The notes beneath the pieces were generated by a model, which saw nothing but the letters and a program-made list of their open reading frames with translations, was not told the origin of the DNA and did no database searches. Below are positions 44,823-53,815 of a stretch of DNA of 64,000 nucleotides, one piece after another. Numbering within the stretch: the stretch's first letter is position 1; each line of letters opens with the position of its first letter. Origin of the DNA: Methylobacter sp. (GTDB lineage: Bacteria > Pseudomonadota > Gammaproteobacteria > Methylococcales > Methylomonadaceae); contig JAURZV010000079.1 of the NCBI GenBank assembly GCA_030653175.1, forward strand, positions 62,001 to 126,000. Direction: 5' to 3'. Both the position numbers and the translations under genes were made by a program.

Positions 44823-45240
44823 TGGCTGCCAGCTTCCAGGTGGTCGGGTTGCTTTCCTGACCATAAACAGAGATATGCTTTTTCTGCTCGGCAGGGTTGT
44901 CGTGCTTTTCTTTGGCGTGTTCGTCAATGAACTTTTCGCTTTCGATTTCATCCAGCGCGTTATCGACCAGCCAGGAGATCGAACGCAGTTTTACGTCTTC
45001 ACCTTGCTCATTTTGCCAAATGACCGAATCTATCGGTAAAGCTGCCGTGCCTTTTAATGTGCTCCAGCGAGCCGCCTTGGGCACCCAAAAGACGTTCTTT
45101 TCCTGGTAGTACTCCAGTAATTCAAGCTCGTCATTGATGGCTTGCCGGTAGTCTTGGTCGGAATCGTAATCCTCACGCGGCATGAAGTAGATGTTGTCGT
45201 CGTTGTCTTGCTGAAACAGCGCTTCCAACTCGTTCTGGCA
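44815..45240 (-). pseudogene. hsdM: hsdM relic (type I restriction-modification methyltransferase)
   Basis: Minus-strand blocks include QNELEALFQQDNDDN, YYQEKNVFWVPKAARWSTLK, VDNALDEIESE and ISVYGQESNPTTWKLAAM. YQEKNVFWVPKAARW is the N-terminal region, and YGQESNPTTWKLA lies close to the SAM-binding region of HsdM. Roughly 90-100 residues that normally separate them are absent, and everything after LAAM is replaced by the RecG-like relic. The upstream part before 45240 is in other frames and degraded. Clearly inactive. Confidence 0.78.
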
Positions 45241-45332
45241 TTGCCGCTATCTCTGAACCATGCGAATTGGTTGCTATGCACGCGTATTTTAAGTAAATTC
45301 CTATCAAGACCCGTTTCGATACTTTGGAGTAG

Positions 45333-46729
<1,397 letters not shown>

Positions 46730-46730
<1 letters not shown>

Positions 46731-47140
46731 TGAATCCGTTCGTGCTGAACCTGTTTGATGCAAGCCATGAACAACGCATCGCCGGTGTCACCTCCTTTGT
46801 CGGCGAGGACGCTTCGGGCAGCTTCGGCATTCAAGCTAATCATGCTCGCTTTATGACCACCCTGATTTTCGGTCTGGCGCGTTTTCGTCTGGAGACAGAA
46901 GATTGGCAATATCTGGCTCTGCCGGGAGCGGTTGTTTATTTCAACAATAACGAGTTGTCGATCAGCACCCGGCATTTTTTAATCGATACCGACCTTGAGC
47001 GGATCAGCACCTTATTGGAACAGCAATTGATCACCGAGGAAGAAAATCTGCGTGCAACCCGAGAGAGCCTGCACCGAATGGAACAGGCCATGCTAAAACG
47101 CATGTTGATGCTTAAACGTAAAACCAATTGGTCGTCATGA
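46730..47140 (+). CDS. atpC: N-ATPase epsilon subunit
   Basis: 136 aa. The N-terminal beta-sandwich (VLNLFDASHEQRIAGVTSFV, then GSFGIQANHARFMTTL) and C-terminal helical hairpin (ENLRATRESLHRMEQAMLKR) fit the epsilon subunit, which couples rotor to catalytic head. The ATG at 46730 overlaps the atpD stop by one base (TAATG), showing translational coupling. The frame is open 33 nt further upstream, but the overlap and the family N-terminus support the internal start. Confidence 0.9.
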
Positions 47141-47397
47141 ATAATCGACAACAACTCAAAAAGAAAATTGACAGTCAGGTCAAACGTATCAAAAAAGCGG
47201 ATCATGATCCTCGCCCGAACCTGCCATCAATCGGCACACTGGGCTTGGTGATGGTATTGCCTATTATCGGCGGCGTTTATTTAGGCCACTGGCTGGACGA
47301 TAGGGTGGAAGGTTATTCGACGCACTGGACACTCAGTTTATTGTTTGCAGGGTTGGTGATTGGGATTTTTAATGTGTATTTTTTGATTAAAGACTGA
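47137..47397 (+). CDS. atpQ: N-ATPase AtpQ (AtpI-like assembly protein)
   Basis: 86 aa. A basic N-terminus (NNRQQLKKKIDSQVKRIKKA) is followed by two membrane helices (LGLVMVLPIIGGVYLGHWL and WTLSLLFAGLVIGIFNVYFL). This matches AtpQ/ATPase_gene1 proteins, thought to help assemble the c-ring. The ATG overlaps the atpC stop (ATGA). In canonical N-ATPase operons atpR follows, but here a palindromic repeat intervenes and atpB comes next. Confidence 0.85.
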   Translation: MNNRQQLKKKIDSQVKRIKKADHDPRPNLPSIGTLGLVMVLPIIGGVYLGHWLDDRVEGYSTHWTLSLLFAGLVIGIFNVYFLIKD

Positions 47398-47515
47398 TGT
47401 TACTCAATAGCTAATAAATTTTCACCACGAAGACACGAACGACTGCATGAATGCAATCGTTCGTGTCTTCGTGGTGATTTTATGTTACTTACGTAACGTC
47501 AATTAAAGATTAAAG
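47394..47515. repeat. CACGAAG palindromic element between atpQ and atpB
   Basis: A perfect 21-bp stem: the arm at 47422-47442 begins TCACCACGAAGACACGAA and its exact complement is at 47457-47477, with an inner TGCAT-GA-ATGCA stem. It is flanked by ACTGATGTTAC (47394-47404) and GTAACGTCAATTA (47494-47506), which look like imperfect terminal repeats. It occupies the place where atpR is expected. Such a hairpin in an operon can set relative expression of up- and downstream genes. Confidence 0.8.
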
Positions 47516-47532
47516 ATAAATCAGGCTAAATC

Positions 47533-48198
47533 ATGGAAAACGAATTTACTTTTGCTCTAGGCCCGGTGGTAATAAGCACATCAATCATCACCACTTGGGG
47601 CATCATGCTGGTGATTACGGTAATAGCCTGGCTTTCAACCCGACATTTGGACATGTTGCCGGGTAAGTTGCAGACCACCGTTGAAAGCATTGTGGTGGCT
47701 ATCGATAAGACCATCGTCACTGTCGCACCGGAACACGGACGACAAATCATGCCTTTTATTGCGTCCCTTTGGCTGTTTCTGATCATTGCCAATCTGGTCG
47801 GTTTAATACCGGGTTTGCATTCGCCCACCCGTGATCTTTCAGTGACCTCGGCACTGGCGACACTGGTGTTCTTCTCGGTGCACTGGTTTGGCATAAAAAC
47901 CCAGGGCTTGAAAAACTATCTGCGCCATTACCTGAGCCCCAATCCGATTTTGCTGCCTTTTCACATTATCAGCGAATTTACCCGCACACTGGCGCTGGCT
48001 ATCCGATTATTCGGCAACATGATGAGCCTGGAAATGGCGGCAGTGCTGATATTGCTGGTGGCAGGATTTCTCGCGCCGATTCCGATTTTAATGCTGCATA
48101 TCATTGAAGCGCTGGTACAAGCCTATATCTTCGGCATGCTCGCGCTGATCTATGTGGCCGGAGCCATACAATCCCAACAACTTAATTCACCGGAGTAA
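47533..48198 (+). CDS. atpB: N-ATPase subunit a
   Basis: A 221-aa integral membrane protein with about five or six helices. It carries the essential Arg in LALAIRLFGNMMSLEMAAV and the following QAYIFGMLALIYVAGA helix. The N-terminal part FALGPVVISTSIITTWGIM is typical. Together with the c-ring it forms the ion path. It starts 135 nt after atpQ, separated by the palindromic element. Confidence 0.93.
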   Translation: MENEFTFALGPVVISTSIITTWGIMLVITVIAWLSTRHLDMLPGKLQTTVESIVVAIDKTIVTVAPEHGRQIMPFIASLWLFLIIANLVGLIPGLHSPTRDLSVTSALATLVFFSVHWFGIKTQGLKNYLRHYLSPNPILLPFHIISEFTRTLALAIRLFGNMMSLEMAAVLILLVAGFLAPIPILMLHIIEALVQAYIFGMLALIYVAGAIQSQQLNSPE

Positions 48199-48201
48199 CT
48201 T

Positions 48202-48468
48202 ATGTCTGACATAGCCTCGATTGTCCTTGGATCCAGCATCGCCGCTATTATCGGCATCGCGCTGGGGGTGATGCTCCCGGCCCTGGCCATGGGCAAAGCC
48301 ATCGGCAGCGCCTTGGAAGCCTTATCGCGGCAACCGGAATCGGAACAGTCGATTATGCGCACCTTGTTTATCGGCTTGGCCATGATCGAATCGCTGGCTA
48401 TCTATTGTCTGGTTATTATTTTGATTGTGCTGTTTCGGAATCCGTTGCTTGAATATATCCTTAAATGA
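48202..48468 (+). CDS. atpE: N-ATPase subunit c
   Basis: An 88-aa two-helix rotor-ring subunit. The polar loop is SRQPES and the ion-binding carboxylate is the Glu in LAMIESLAIYCLV. Aligned to the Ilyobacter Na+ type, the second-helix pair Glu-Ser is present. The first-helix Gln is replaced (PALAMGKAIG, with Met at the Gln position), and the Thr after Glu-Ser is Leu. The Na+ site is therefore incomplete, and H+ translocation is at least as likely. It starts 3 nt after atpB. Confidence 0.93.
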   Translation: MSDIASIVLGSSIAAIIGIALGVMLPALAMGKAIGSALEALSRQPESEQSIMRTLFIGLAMIESLAIYCLVIILIVLFRNPLLEYILK

Positions 48469-48784
48469 CTGATGTTACACACGGCCAATGGGAAGGTGTT
48501 ATCCACGAAAAACACGAAAGACACGAAAAAAAATGAACGGGGTATTGGCACAGAGAAAAATGTTATCAGGCGGGACTTGACACCAAAGCAAGCTTTGGAC
48601 TCCAGAAAATTTGGATGCAGGAGTTCAAAGCTTGCTTTGAAACTTAAGATGCTAAACAACGCGTTTTGCGACGTGTTGGGGCGAACGTCAGATAGATAGA
48701 GTGAGCAGTTACTTTGCTATACAGCTTTTTCGTGCTTTTCGTGGACAATGCATAACATTAGTTAAATAATCCGAAGGTACAAGC
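48469..48784. repeat. Repeat element between atpE and atpF
   Basis: A 316-bp non-coding spacer inside the operon. It begins ACTGATGTTAC (48474-48484, at the atpE stop) and has iterated CACGAAA blocks (48504-48530). The mirrored arm TTTTTCGTGCTTTTCGTGGA is at 48726-48745, with TAACATTAG near 48752. An inner AAGCAAGCTTTGGACTCC / GGAGTTCAAAGCTTGCTT palindrome lies at 48589-48640. It is the same family as the element after atpQ but with extra internal sequence. The open frame across it is not a gene. Confidence 0.75.
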
Positions 48785-49534
48785 ATGGAATTCAACCTAT
48801 CCACCTTTGTTCTTGAAATCATCAATTTCCTGATTCTGATCTGGATTTTGCAGCGGCTTTTTTATAAGCCCTTGCTGGAAGTGATTGCCAGGCGTAAGCA
48901 GTTTATCGACCAATCGCTTAGCGATGCAAAAAACCTGCAACAGCAGGCGGAACAACAACGCAGCCTTTATGAAAATCGGCAAAAGCTGTGGGAGCAAGAA
49001 AAACAGGCCGCTATCACCACCCTGCACCGGCAGCTCGAAGCCGAAAGAAAAGCGCACTTGGACAAGCTGAATGCCGATCTTGAGCAAGAACGGCAAAAAG
49101 CAAACGTGTTGCTGTCGAAACAGCAACGGGAGTTACAACAACAAGCCGAAAAACAGGCCTTGCGAAATGGCGCCAAATTTGCCGGAATGCTGTTGCATCA
49201 ATCTGCCGGCCCCGAATTGGAAGCCCGCTTATTTGCCCTGCTGATGGACAACCTGATGACCTTGCCGGAAGCCTGCAAGCTATGCCTGACCACGCTGGGA
49301 ACTAAAAAATCAGTGCCTGTCAAAATAACCAGCGCCTATCCATTACCCGTTGAAATGCGCCAACAACTGGAACAAAAGCTGGGAACGTTAATCAACAGTC
49401 AAATCAATTTTCAATATCATCAGGATAAAGCGCTGATCGCCGGTCTGCATATGGACATCGGCGCTTGGGTGCTAAACGCCAACCTGCAACACGAACTGAC
49501 CGGTTTTGCCGAGTTTGCCCATGAATCAGAATAA
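48785..49534 (+). CDS. atpF: N-ATPase b subunit with delta-like C-terminus
   Basis: 249 aa. One N-terminal membrane helix ([18 protein letters not shown]) leads to a long charged coiled coil rich in Gln, Glu and Arg (about residues 40-130). The C-terminal domain ([20 protein letters not shown], then [19 protein letters not shown]) resembles the delta/OSCP C-terminal region. This fused b-delta layout is usual for N-ATPases, which lack a separate atpH, and none is seen here. It overlaps atpA by 14 nt. Confidence 0.9.
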   Translation: MEFNLSTFVLEIINFLILIWILQRLFYKPLLEVIARRKQFIDQSLSDAKNLQQQAEQQRSLYENRQKLWEQEKQAAITTLHRQLEAERKAHLDKLNADLEQERQKANVLLSKQQRELQQQAEKQALRNGAKFAGMLLHQSAGPELEARLFALLMDNLMTLPEACKLCLTTLGTKKSVPVKITSAYPLPVEMRQQLEQKLGTLINSQINFQYHQDKALIAGLHMDIGAWVLNANLQHELTGFAEFAHESE

Positions 49535-51062
49535 TACAGTGCTTCCGGCGCTACAAGGTGGAAATTCAGTCAGCGCCGCGCCGATGGCGCGGGACAGCTT
49601 GCTGGACAAACAGGCCGACTGGCTGGCTAACTATCAGCCGGGGCTGCGTATTATCGAACAGGGCACGGTAGTTTCGATCGGTGACGGCATCAGCTGGATC
49701 AAAGGCCTGCCGTCCGCGGCTATCGAAGACCTCCTGGTTTTTGCCGACGGCAGCCGGGGCATGGTCTTCGACCTTAACCGCGACCGAATCGGCGCAATTT
49801 TACTGTATGAAACCGAAGCCCTGACGGCAGGCACCACGGTTCATCTTTCCCGGCATTCGCTCAGCATACCTGTCGGCAGCGAATTTTTAGGCCGGGTTAT
49901 CGACCCATTAGGAGCACCGCTGGACGGAATAGCGCCACCATCCCAGACAGGGCGGGAAAATATGGAAAAAGGCTCGCCCGCCATTATCGCCCGTGATTTT
50001 GTCCATAAGCCGCTGTATACCGGCATAAAAATTATCGATACCCTGATTCCGATAGGCAAAGGGCAGCGGCAATTGATTGTCGGCGATGAAGGGCTGGGCA
50101 GAACCTCAATCGCCATCGACACCGTCATTAATCAAAAAGGCAAAAATGTACTGTGCATCTACGTGCTGATCGGCCAGAAACGCTCCGCCGTGGTCAGCAC
50201 TATAGAAACCTTGAAGAATCACGGTGCGCTGGATTACACCGTGTGCGTGGTCGCCGAAGCCAGCGCCCTGCCCGGCTTACAATATATCGCCCCGTTTGCC
50301 GGTTGTGCGCTGGCCGAATACTGGATGGCGCAAGGCCGGGATACTCTAATTATTTATGATGACTTGTCTACCCATGCCAGAACGTATCGGGAACTGTCTT
50401 TATTGCTGCGAAGACCGCCGGGCCGCGAAGCCTATCCTGGCGACATTTTCTTTGTCCATTCGCGCCTGCTGGAACGCTCGACCTGTTTGAATGCCGAAAA
50501 CGGCGGCGGCAGCATGACTGCCTTGCCGATCATCGAAACCAAACAGGGGGAAATTGCCGCCTATATTCCGACCAACCTGATTTCCATTACCGACGGGCAA
50601 ATTTACCTGGATAACGACCTGTTCGTGTCGGGATTTCGCCCTGCTATCGACATTACCCGCTCGGTATCGCGGATAGGCGGCAAGGCGCAGGACATGAGCA
50701 TCCGCGATCAAGCCGGGCAAATGAAACTGGATTACCTGCAATTTCTGGAGCTGGAAGCTTTCACCCGTTTCGGTCAGCGTATGGAAGCGTCAATGGAAGC
50801 GCGAATCAATCGGGGTCGGCTGCTGCGGGAAATCTTAAAACAGGATCGGCTGGTTCCGCACAGCAACCTTTTTCAACTGGCCTGGCTAACCGCGTTTAAT
50901 ACAGGGCTATTTAACCAGGCAGTTCCTGAAGACATTCCAAAGATGCTGATTAGCATTGATGAGGGCATTAAAACCACGACGCTGACTTTGGAAAGCAGCC
51001 CTGAACAATGGCAGTTAACCGTCGGAGAATGGCTTAACATCAACCCCGCACAACCGTCATGA
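49521..51062 (+). CDS. atpA: N-ATPase alpha subunit
   Basis: 513 aa from the ATG at 49521 (MNQNNTVLP), which overlaps the atpF end. Non-catalytic hexamer subunit: N-terminal beta-barrel ([18 protein letters not shown]), [10 protein letters not shown]-like segment ([10 protein letters not shown]), [20 protein letters not shown] and later [14 protein letters not shown]. The nucleotide loop reads GDEGLGRTS, so the invariant Walker A Lys is Arg. Alpha subunits do not hydrolyse ATP, so the enzyme could still work, but nucleotide binding to the non-catalytic sites may be weakened. Confidence 0.93.
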   Translation: MNQNNTVLPALQGGNSVSAAPMARDSLLDKQADWLANYQPGLRIIEQGTVVSIGDGISWIKGLPSAAIEDLLVFADGSRGMVFDLNRDRIGAILLYETEALTAGTTVHLSRHSLSIPVGSEFLGRVIDPLGAPLDGIAPPSQTGRENMEKGSPAIIARDFVHKPLYTGIKIIDTLIPIGKGQRQLIVGDEGLGRTSIAIDTVINQKGKNVLCIYVLIGQKRSAVVSTIETLKNHGALDYTVCVVAEASALPGLQYIAPFAGCALAEYWMAQGRDTLIIYDDLSTHARTYRELSLLLRRPPGREAYPGDIFFVHSRLLERSTCLNAENGGGSMTALPIIETKQGEIAAYIPTNLISITDGQIYLDNDLFVSGFRPAIDITRSVSRIGGKAQDMSIRDQAGQMKLDYLQFLELEAFTRFGQRMEASMEARINRGRLLREILKQDRLVPHSNLFQLAWLTAFNTGLFNQAVPEDIPKMLISIDEGIKTTTLTLESSPEQWQLTVGEWLNINPAQPS

Positions 51063-51883
51063 GCCTAAGCCGCGAACTGCAACTGCACATCACCCAGCTG
51101 AAGGAGATACGCAGCATTTTAAATTCAATGAAAATCCTGGCTTTCATGGAAACTCATAAATTGCAGCGTTTTAAAACCATGCAGGGTCAGGCCGTGGCTA
51201 ATATCGAACGCGCAGCGCTGGATTTTCTGGATTTTTATCCAGGCTCGGCAGCATCAGATCATAACGCCGCGCATATCGGTATTTTGCTGGGTGCGGAACG
51301 CGGTTTTTGCGGCGATTTTAACGAAAGCCTGATTAATGCCGTCGCAGCTAAAGCTTATACCGGCATTATTGCGATCGGCAGCCGACTTTGTAACCGGCTG
51401 GAGGACATTACCACCGAAGTCATCGCGACACTCGAAGGTGCAAATGTCGCCGAAGAAGTACCTGCGATCATTCACCGCCTGATTGATACCATCAGTGCAT
51501 TACACGGCGAATCTACTCCTACATTACAGCTGACCGTTGTTTATCACGATAACGCGTCCAATCAAATCAGCCATCGACAGGTGTTTCCCCCTTTTACTCA
51601 ACCAAATGAGAGAACCTTTCATTATAGCAACCCGCCGGTACTCAACCTGGAACCCGGCGAGTTTTTTGCAGACTTGATCGATCATTATTTATTTGCGGTA
51701 TTGCATGAAATTTTTTATATCTCGCTGATGGCCGAAAACAATAGCCGCCTGCAACATCTGGATGGCGCGGTAAATCACCTGGATGATGAAACCGTAAAGC
51801 TGCAAAGAAAATCCCAGATTTATCGCCAGGAGGAAATTACCGAAGAGATTGAAGTCATATTGTTAAATGCGGAGAATTTGTAG
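51059..51883 (+). CDS. atpG: N-ATPase gamma subunit
   Basis: 274 aa. The central rotor shaft has an N-terminal helix [20 protein letters not shown], a Rossmann-like middle ([20 protein letters not shown]) and a C-terminal helix ([20 protein letters not shown]) that pairs with the first. The ATG overlaps the atpA stop by 4 nt. It is last gene of the operon; a palindromic MITE lies about 125 nt downstream. Confidence 0.9.
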   Translation: MSLSRELQLHITQLKEIRSILNSMKILAFMETHKLQRFKTMQGQAVANIERAALDFLDFYPGSAASDHNAAHIGILLGAERGFCGDFNESLINAVAAKAYTGIIAIGSRLCNRLEDITTEVIATLEGANVAEEVPAIIHRLIDTISALHGESTPTLQLTVVYHDNASNQISHRQVFPPFTQPNERTFHYSNPPVLNLEPGEFFADLIDHYLFAVLHEIFYISLMAENNSRLQHLDGAVNHLDDETVKLQRKSQIYRQEEITEEIEVILLNAENL

Positions 51884-51999
51884 GAGTGCCAATACAGTGA
51901 AGCGCATCAATATCAACTTGGATGAGTAAATCTCATCTTCATCCCATCAGCTATGTGATGGATTTCGCTACGCTCACCCATCCGACATAAACACCCATA
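51884..51999. other. Spacer after the N-ATPase operon
   Basis: Short non-coding stretch with a weak palindrome (CATCCCATCAGCTATGTGATGG near 51933-51954), possibly part of the operon's terminator region. No gene. Confidence 0.4.
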
Positions 52000-52007
52000 A
52001 AAAACGT

Positions 52008-52195
52008 CCTGATTAGCAAGATGCTTCAGCCAGAGACAAAATATTCGACATACCAACAAGCCAGCTCCAAAAAATACGCCCCGTAGAGACGCGATTTATC
52101 GCGTCTGCTATCCAGTTCGATCAAAAGGGCAACGATTAGAGACGCGATAAATCGCGTCTCTACGGCTGACCGGCTGAAGCATCTTGCTAATCATG
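52008..52195. mobile_element. 188-bp MITE-like element with 8-bp target duplication
   Basis: The arms at 52010-52031 (starting TGATTAGCAAGATGCTTCAG) and 52172-52193 are perfect 22-bp inverted repeats. Immediately outside are direct repeats AAAAACGT (52000-52007 and 52196-52203), a likely target-site duplication. Inside, GTAGAGACGCGATTTATCGC (52083-52102) is mirrored by GCGATAAATCGCGTCTCTAC (52144-52163). No coding capacity, so it would depend on a transposase elsewhere. Confidence 0.88.
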
Positions 52196-52286
52196 AAAAA
52201 CGTTGTCTTCATAGTGAAATAAACTGATAATAGTTTCGTATCGCTATCTTTTTTCAGTCAACTTTCTTTTTCACGAGCGTGCAGCA

Positions 52287-52577
52287 ATGAACATGAAAAG
52301 CATCTTAACTTACCTGGCCGTATTAACTTTGTCATTTAATGTTTTCGCTGTTGAAGTTCAGGAAGAGCCTAAGATTACTACGCCGGACAAAATAGCGCTG
52401 AATCAGGAAAATTCACCGGATACTCCTTTAGCTGCCTATATCGTTAACAGCCATACGATTCCTCAAGCTTCAGCCGAGAAACCCAGTGAATTTATAACTG
52501 CTCTCAGCGTGTATTTAATCGTCATTGTTTATTCAATTTACGGAATTAAAGCTAACTCAAGAAATGTCGGAAACTGA
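52287..52577 (+). CDS. Small exported membrane protein, unknown function
   Basis: 96 aa. The N-terminal signal peptide (SILTYLAVLTLSFNVFA, cleavage near FAVEV) is followed by a polar Glu/Pro/Thr-rich stretch and a C-terminal membrane helix (FITALSVYLIVIVYSIYGI) with a short tail. I do not recognise a family. A perfect terminator follows at 52630, supporting a real transcription unit. Confidence 0.65.
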   Translation: MNMKSILTYLAVLTLSFNVFAVEVQEEPKITTPDKIALNQENSPDTPLAAYIVNSHTIPQASAEKPSEFITALSVYLIVIVYSIYGIKANSRNVGN

Positions 52578-52629
52578 ATATTGATACATGTAGTTGATAC
52601 GACCAAAACATAGCTATTTACAGGGGTTG

Positions 52630-52663
52630 ACCTTCATCGTTTGTAAACGATGAAGGTTTTTTT
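52630..52663 (+). terminator. Rho-independent terminator
   Basis: A perfect 13-bp stem ACCTTCATCGTTT / AAACGATGAAGGT with a GT loop, then TTTTTT at 52658-52663. It terminates the small membrane protein gene. Confidence 0.93.
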
Positions 52664-52990
52664 AGCCCCACAATTTCATTACTCCCCCATTCCAGCGCTC
52701 ATCTTTATACACAAGTGCTTGTGGGACTCCGGCAAGGATACACGAGCCGTCTCCGCTCAGGTGCAAGCCTATGTCCATCCATATTGAAGACGGCTTTATT
52801 GCAACGGGAGTGCAAGCTTTGCTTGCGCTTGCAGGCGAAGCCTGCACTCCTGCTATCAGCAACCGCCTGGACAACAGCCTTGCGGGCACCCAAACTGGAG
52901 ATTTGGGTGTCCGCAGAAGATGCGTATAACGATGAGCACTCCAGCGTGGGAACGACAATCGCCCCGCATCAATGCAACATCTTTACTACG
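52664..52990. repeat. Repeat region between the small gene and the CBS gene
   Basis: No gene. At 52805-52850 there is a copy of the GGAGTGCAAGCTTTGC...GCAGGCGAAGCCTGCACTCC family. CCAAACTGGAGATTTGG is near 52892 and a GCGTGGGAACGA arm is at 52945-52956. These families have other copies near 22070, 26420 and 35030. Confidence 0.6.
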
Positions 52991-53449
52991 TTAATAAGCT
53001 CTTGTTTTAGCCTCTCGCTCCTGCTCGCGCGGAGCGACCTTGGCTAATTCAGTCATCTCCTCGGCCAGAAGATCGAGAATGTCGTCTGCCGACACAATGC
53101 CTACCAGCCCTCCCTCCTGATTAACCACGGGGATACGGCGGATGCCCTTGGTGCGCATCAGCCGAATCGTTTCAAACACACCTTCTTTTTCCTGCACACT
53201 GACCAGCTGCGGCCCCATGATGTCACCTACGCTAAACTCAGTGATATCCAGAGATTGGGCAATAATTTCAATGACTATATCGCGGTCTGTAATAATGCCG
53301 ACCGGCATCCGCTTTCCGTCAACTTCATCAACGACCACCAGATCGCCGACATGGTATTCACGCATCAGTTGCGCTGCTTCCGGTAGACTCATTTCTCTGG
53401 TCGCGAACACCACTTCGCGATTGCAAAATTCACTAATAGACATCGTCAT
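52991..53449 (-). CDS. Two-CBS-domain protein
   Basis: 152 aa consisting of a CBS pair: MREYHVGDLVVVDEVDGKRM, PVGIITDRDIVIEI (CBS1) and RLMRTKGIRRIPVVNQEGGL, VGIVSADDILDLLAEEM (CBS2), with a charged C-terminal tail. Such stand-alone Bateman modules bind adenine nucleotides and regulate partner enzymes; no partner is evident here. A GAGGAT precedes the ATG at 53449, with an alternative ATG two codons later. Confidence 0.9.
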   Translation of the reverse strand: MTMSISEFCNREVVFATREMSLPEAAQLMREYHVGDLVVVDEVDGKRMPVGIITDRDIVIEIIAQSLDITEFSVGDIMGPQLVSVQEKEGVFETIRLMRTKGIRRIPVVNQEGGLVGIVSADDILDLLAEEMTELAKVAPREQEREAKTRAY

Positions 53450-53614
53450 ATCCTCTGCTTAGTCAAGGTAGAAGTGCTGCCGAGTAGTGTGGCATCCGGG
53501 ATATTCGTGCCACGCCTCCCTCACTCCGAATTACATTACACTTTGCTAATTACCAAGACATTCTATTCTAAAAATCACGCCATCATAATCATATAAAGAA
53601 AATAATAACTCCAA
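53450..53614. other. Spacer upstream of the CBS gene
   Basis: Non-coding; should carry the CBS-gene promoter on the minus strand. No clear boxes or repeats identified. Confidence 0.35.
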
Positions 53615-53701
53615 TCATGTGTCTTTTTCCCGATCGGTTACTACGGTATAGACGACATAAATGGCATAGATTACGGTTAAAATATAAATTATTGCTGACA
53701 T
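53615..53701 (-). CDS. Possible 28-residue single-pass membrane peptide
   Basis: Minus-strand ATG 53701 to TGA 53615. The peptide is MSAIIYILTVIYAIYVVYTV followed by VTDREKDT: one hydrophobic helix then a charged tail, like known bacterial small membrane proteins. The ribosome binding site is weak (GGTAAATAG). Supported only by its composition and position in an otherwise empty 360-bp gap. It may be chance. Confidence 0.3.
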   Translation of the reverse strand: MSAIIYILTVIYAIYVVYTVVTDREKDT

Positions 53702-53815
53702 AACTATTTACCACGCTAAATTAATTTTTTTGTTATTTTGTCTAAGTGCCGGTTTAACCGAGCTTTTAGACAACCCGTACAGCTTTATTGAGAATATACC
53801 ACAATGATCCAGATG

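Noticed and set aside
48472-48699. 75-aa frame between atpE and atpF as atpR or a new subunit
   Set aside because: It is hydrophilic, lies on the palindromic repeat, and has no membrane helices as AtpR would need.
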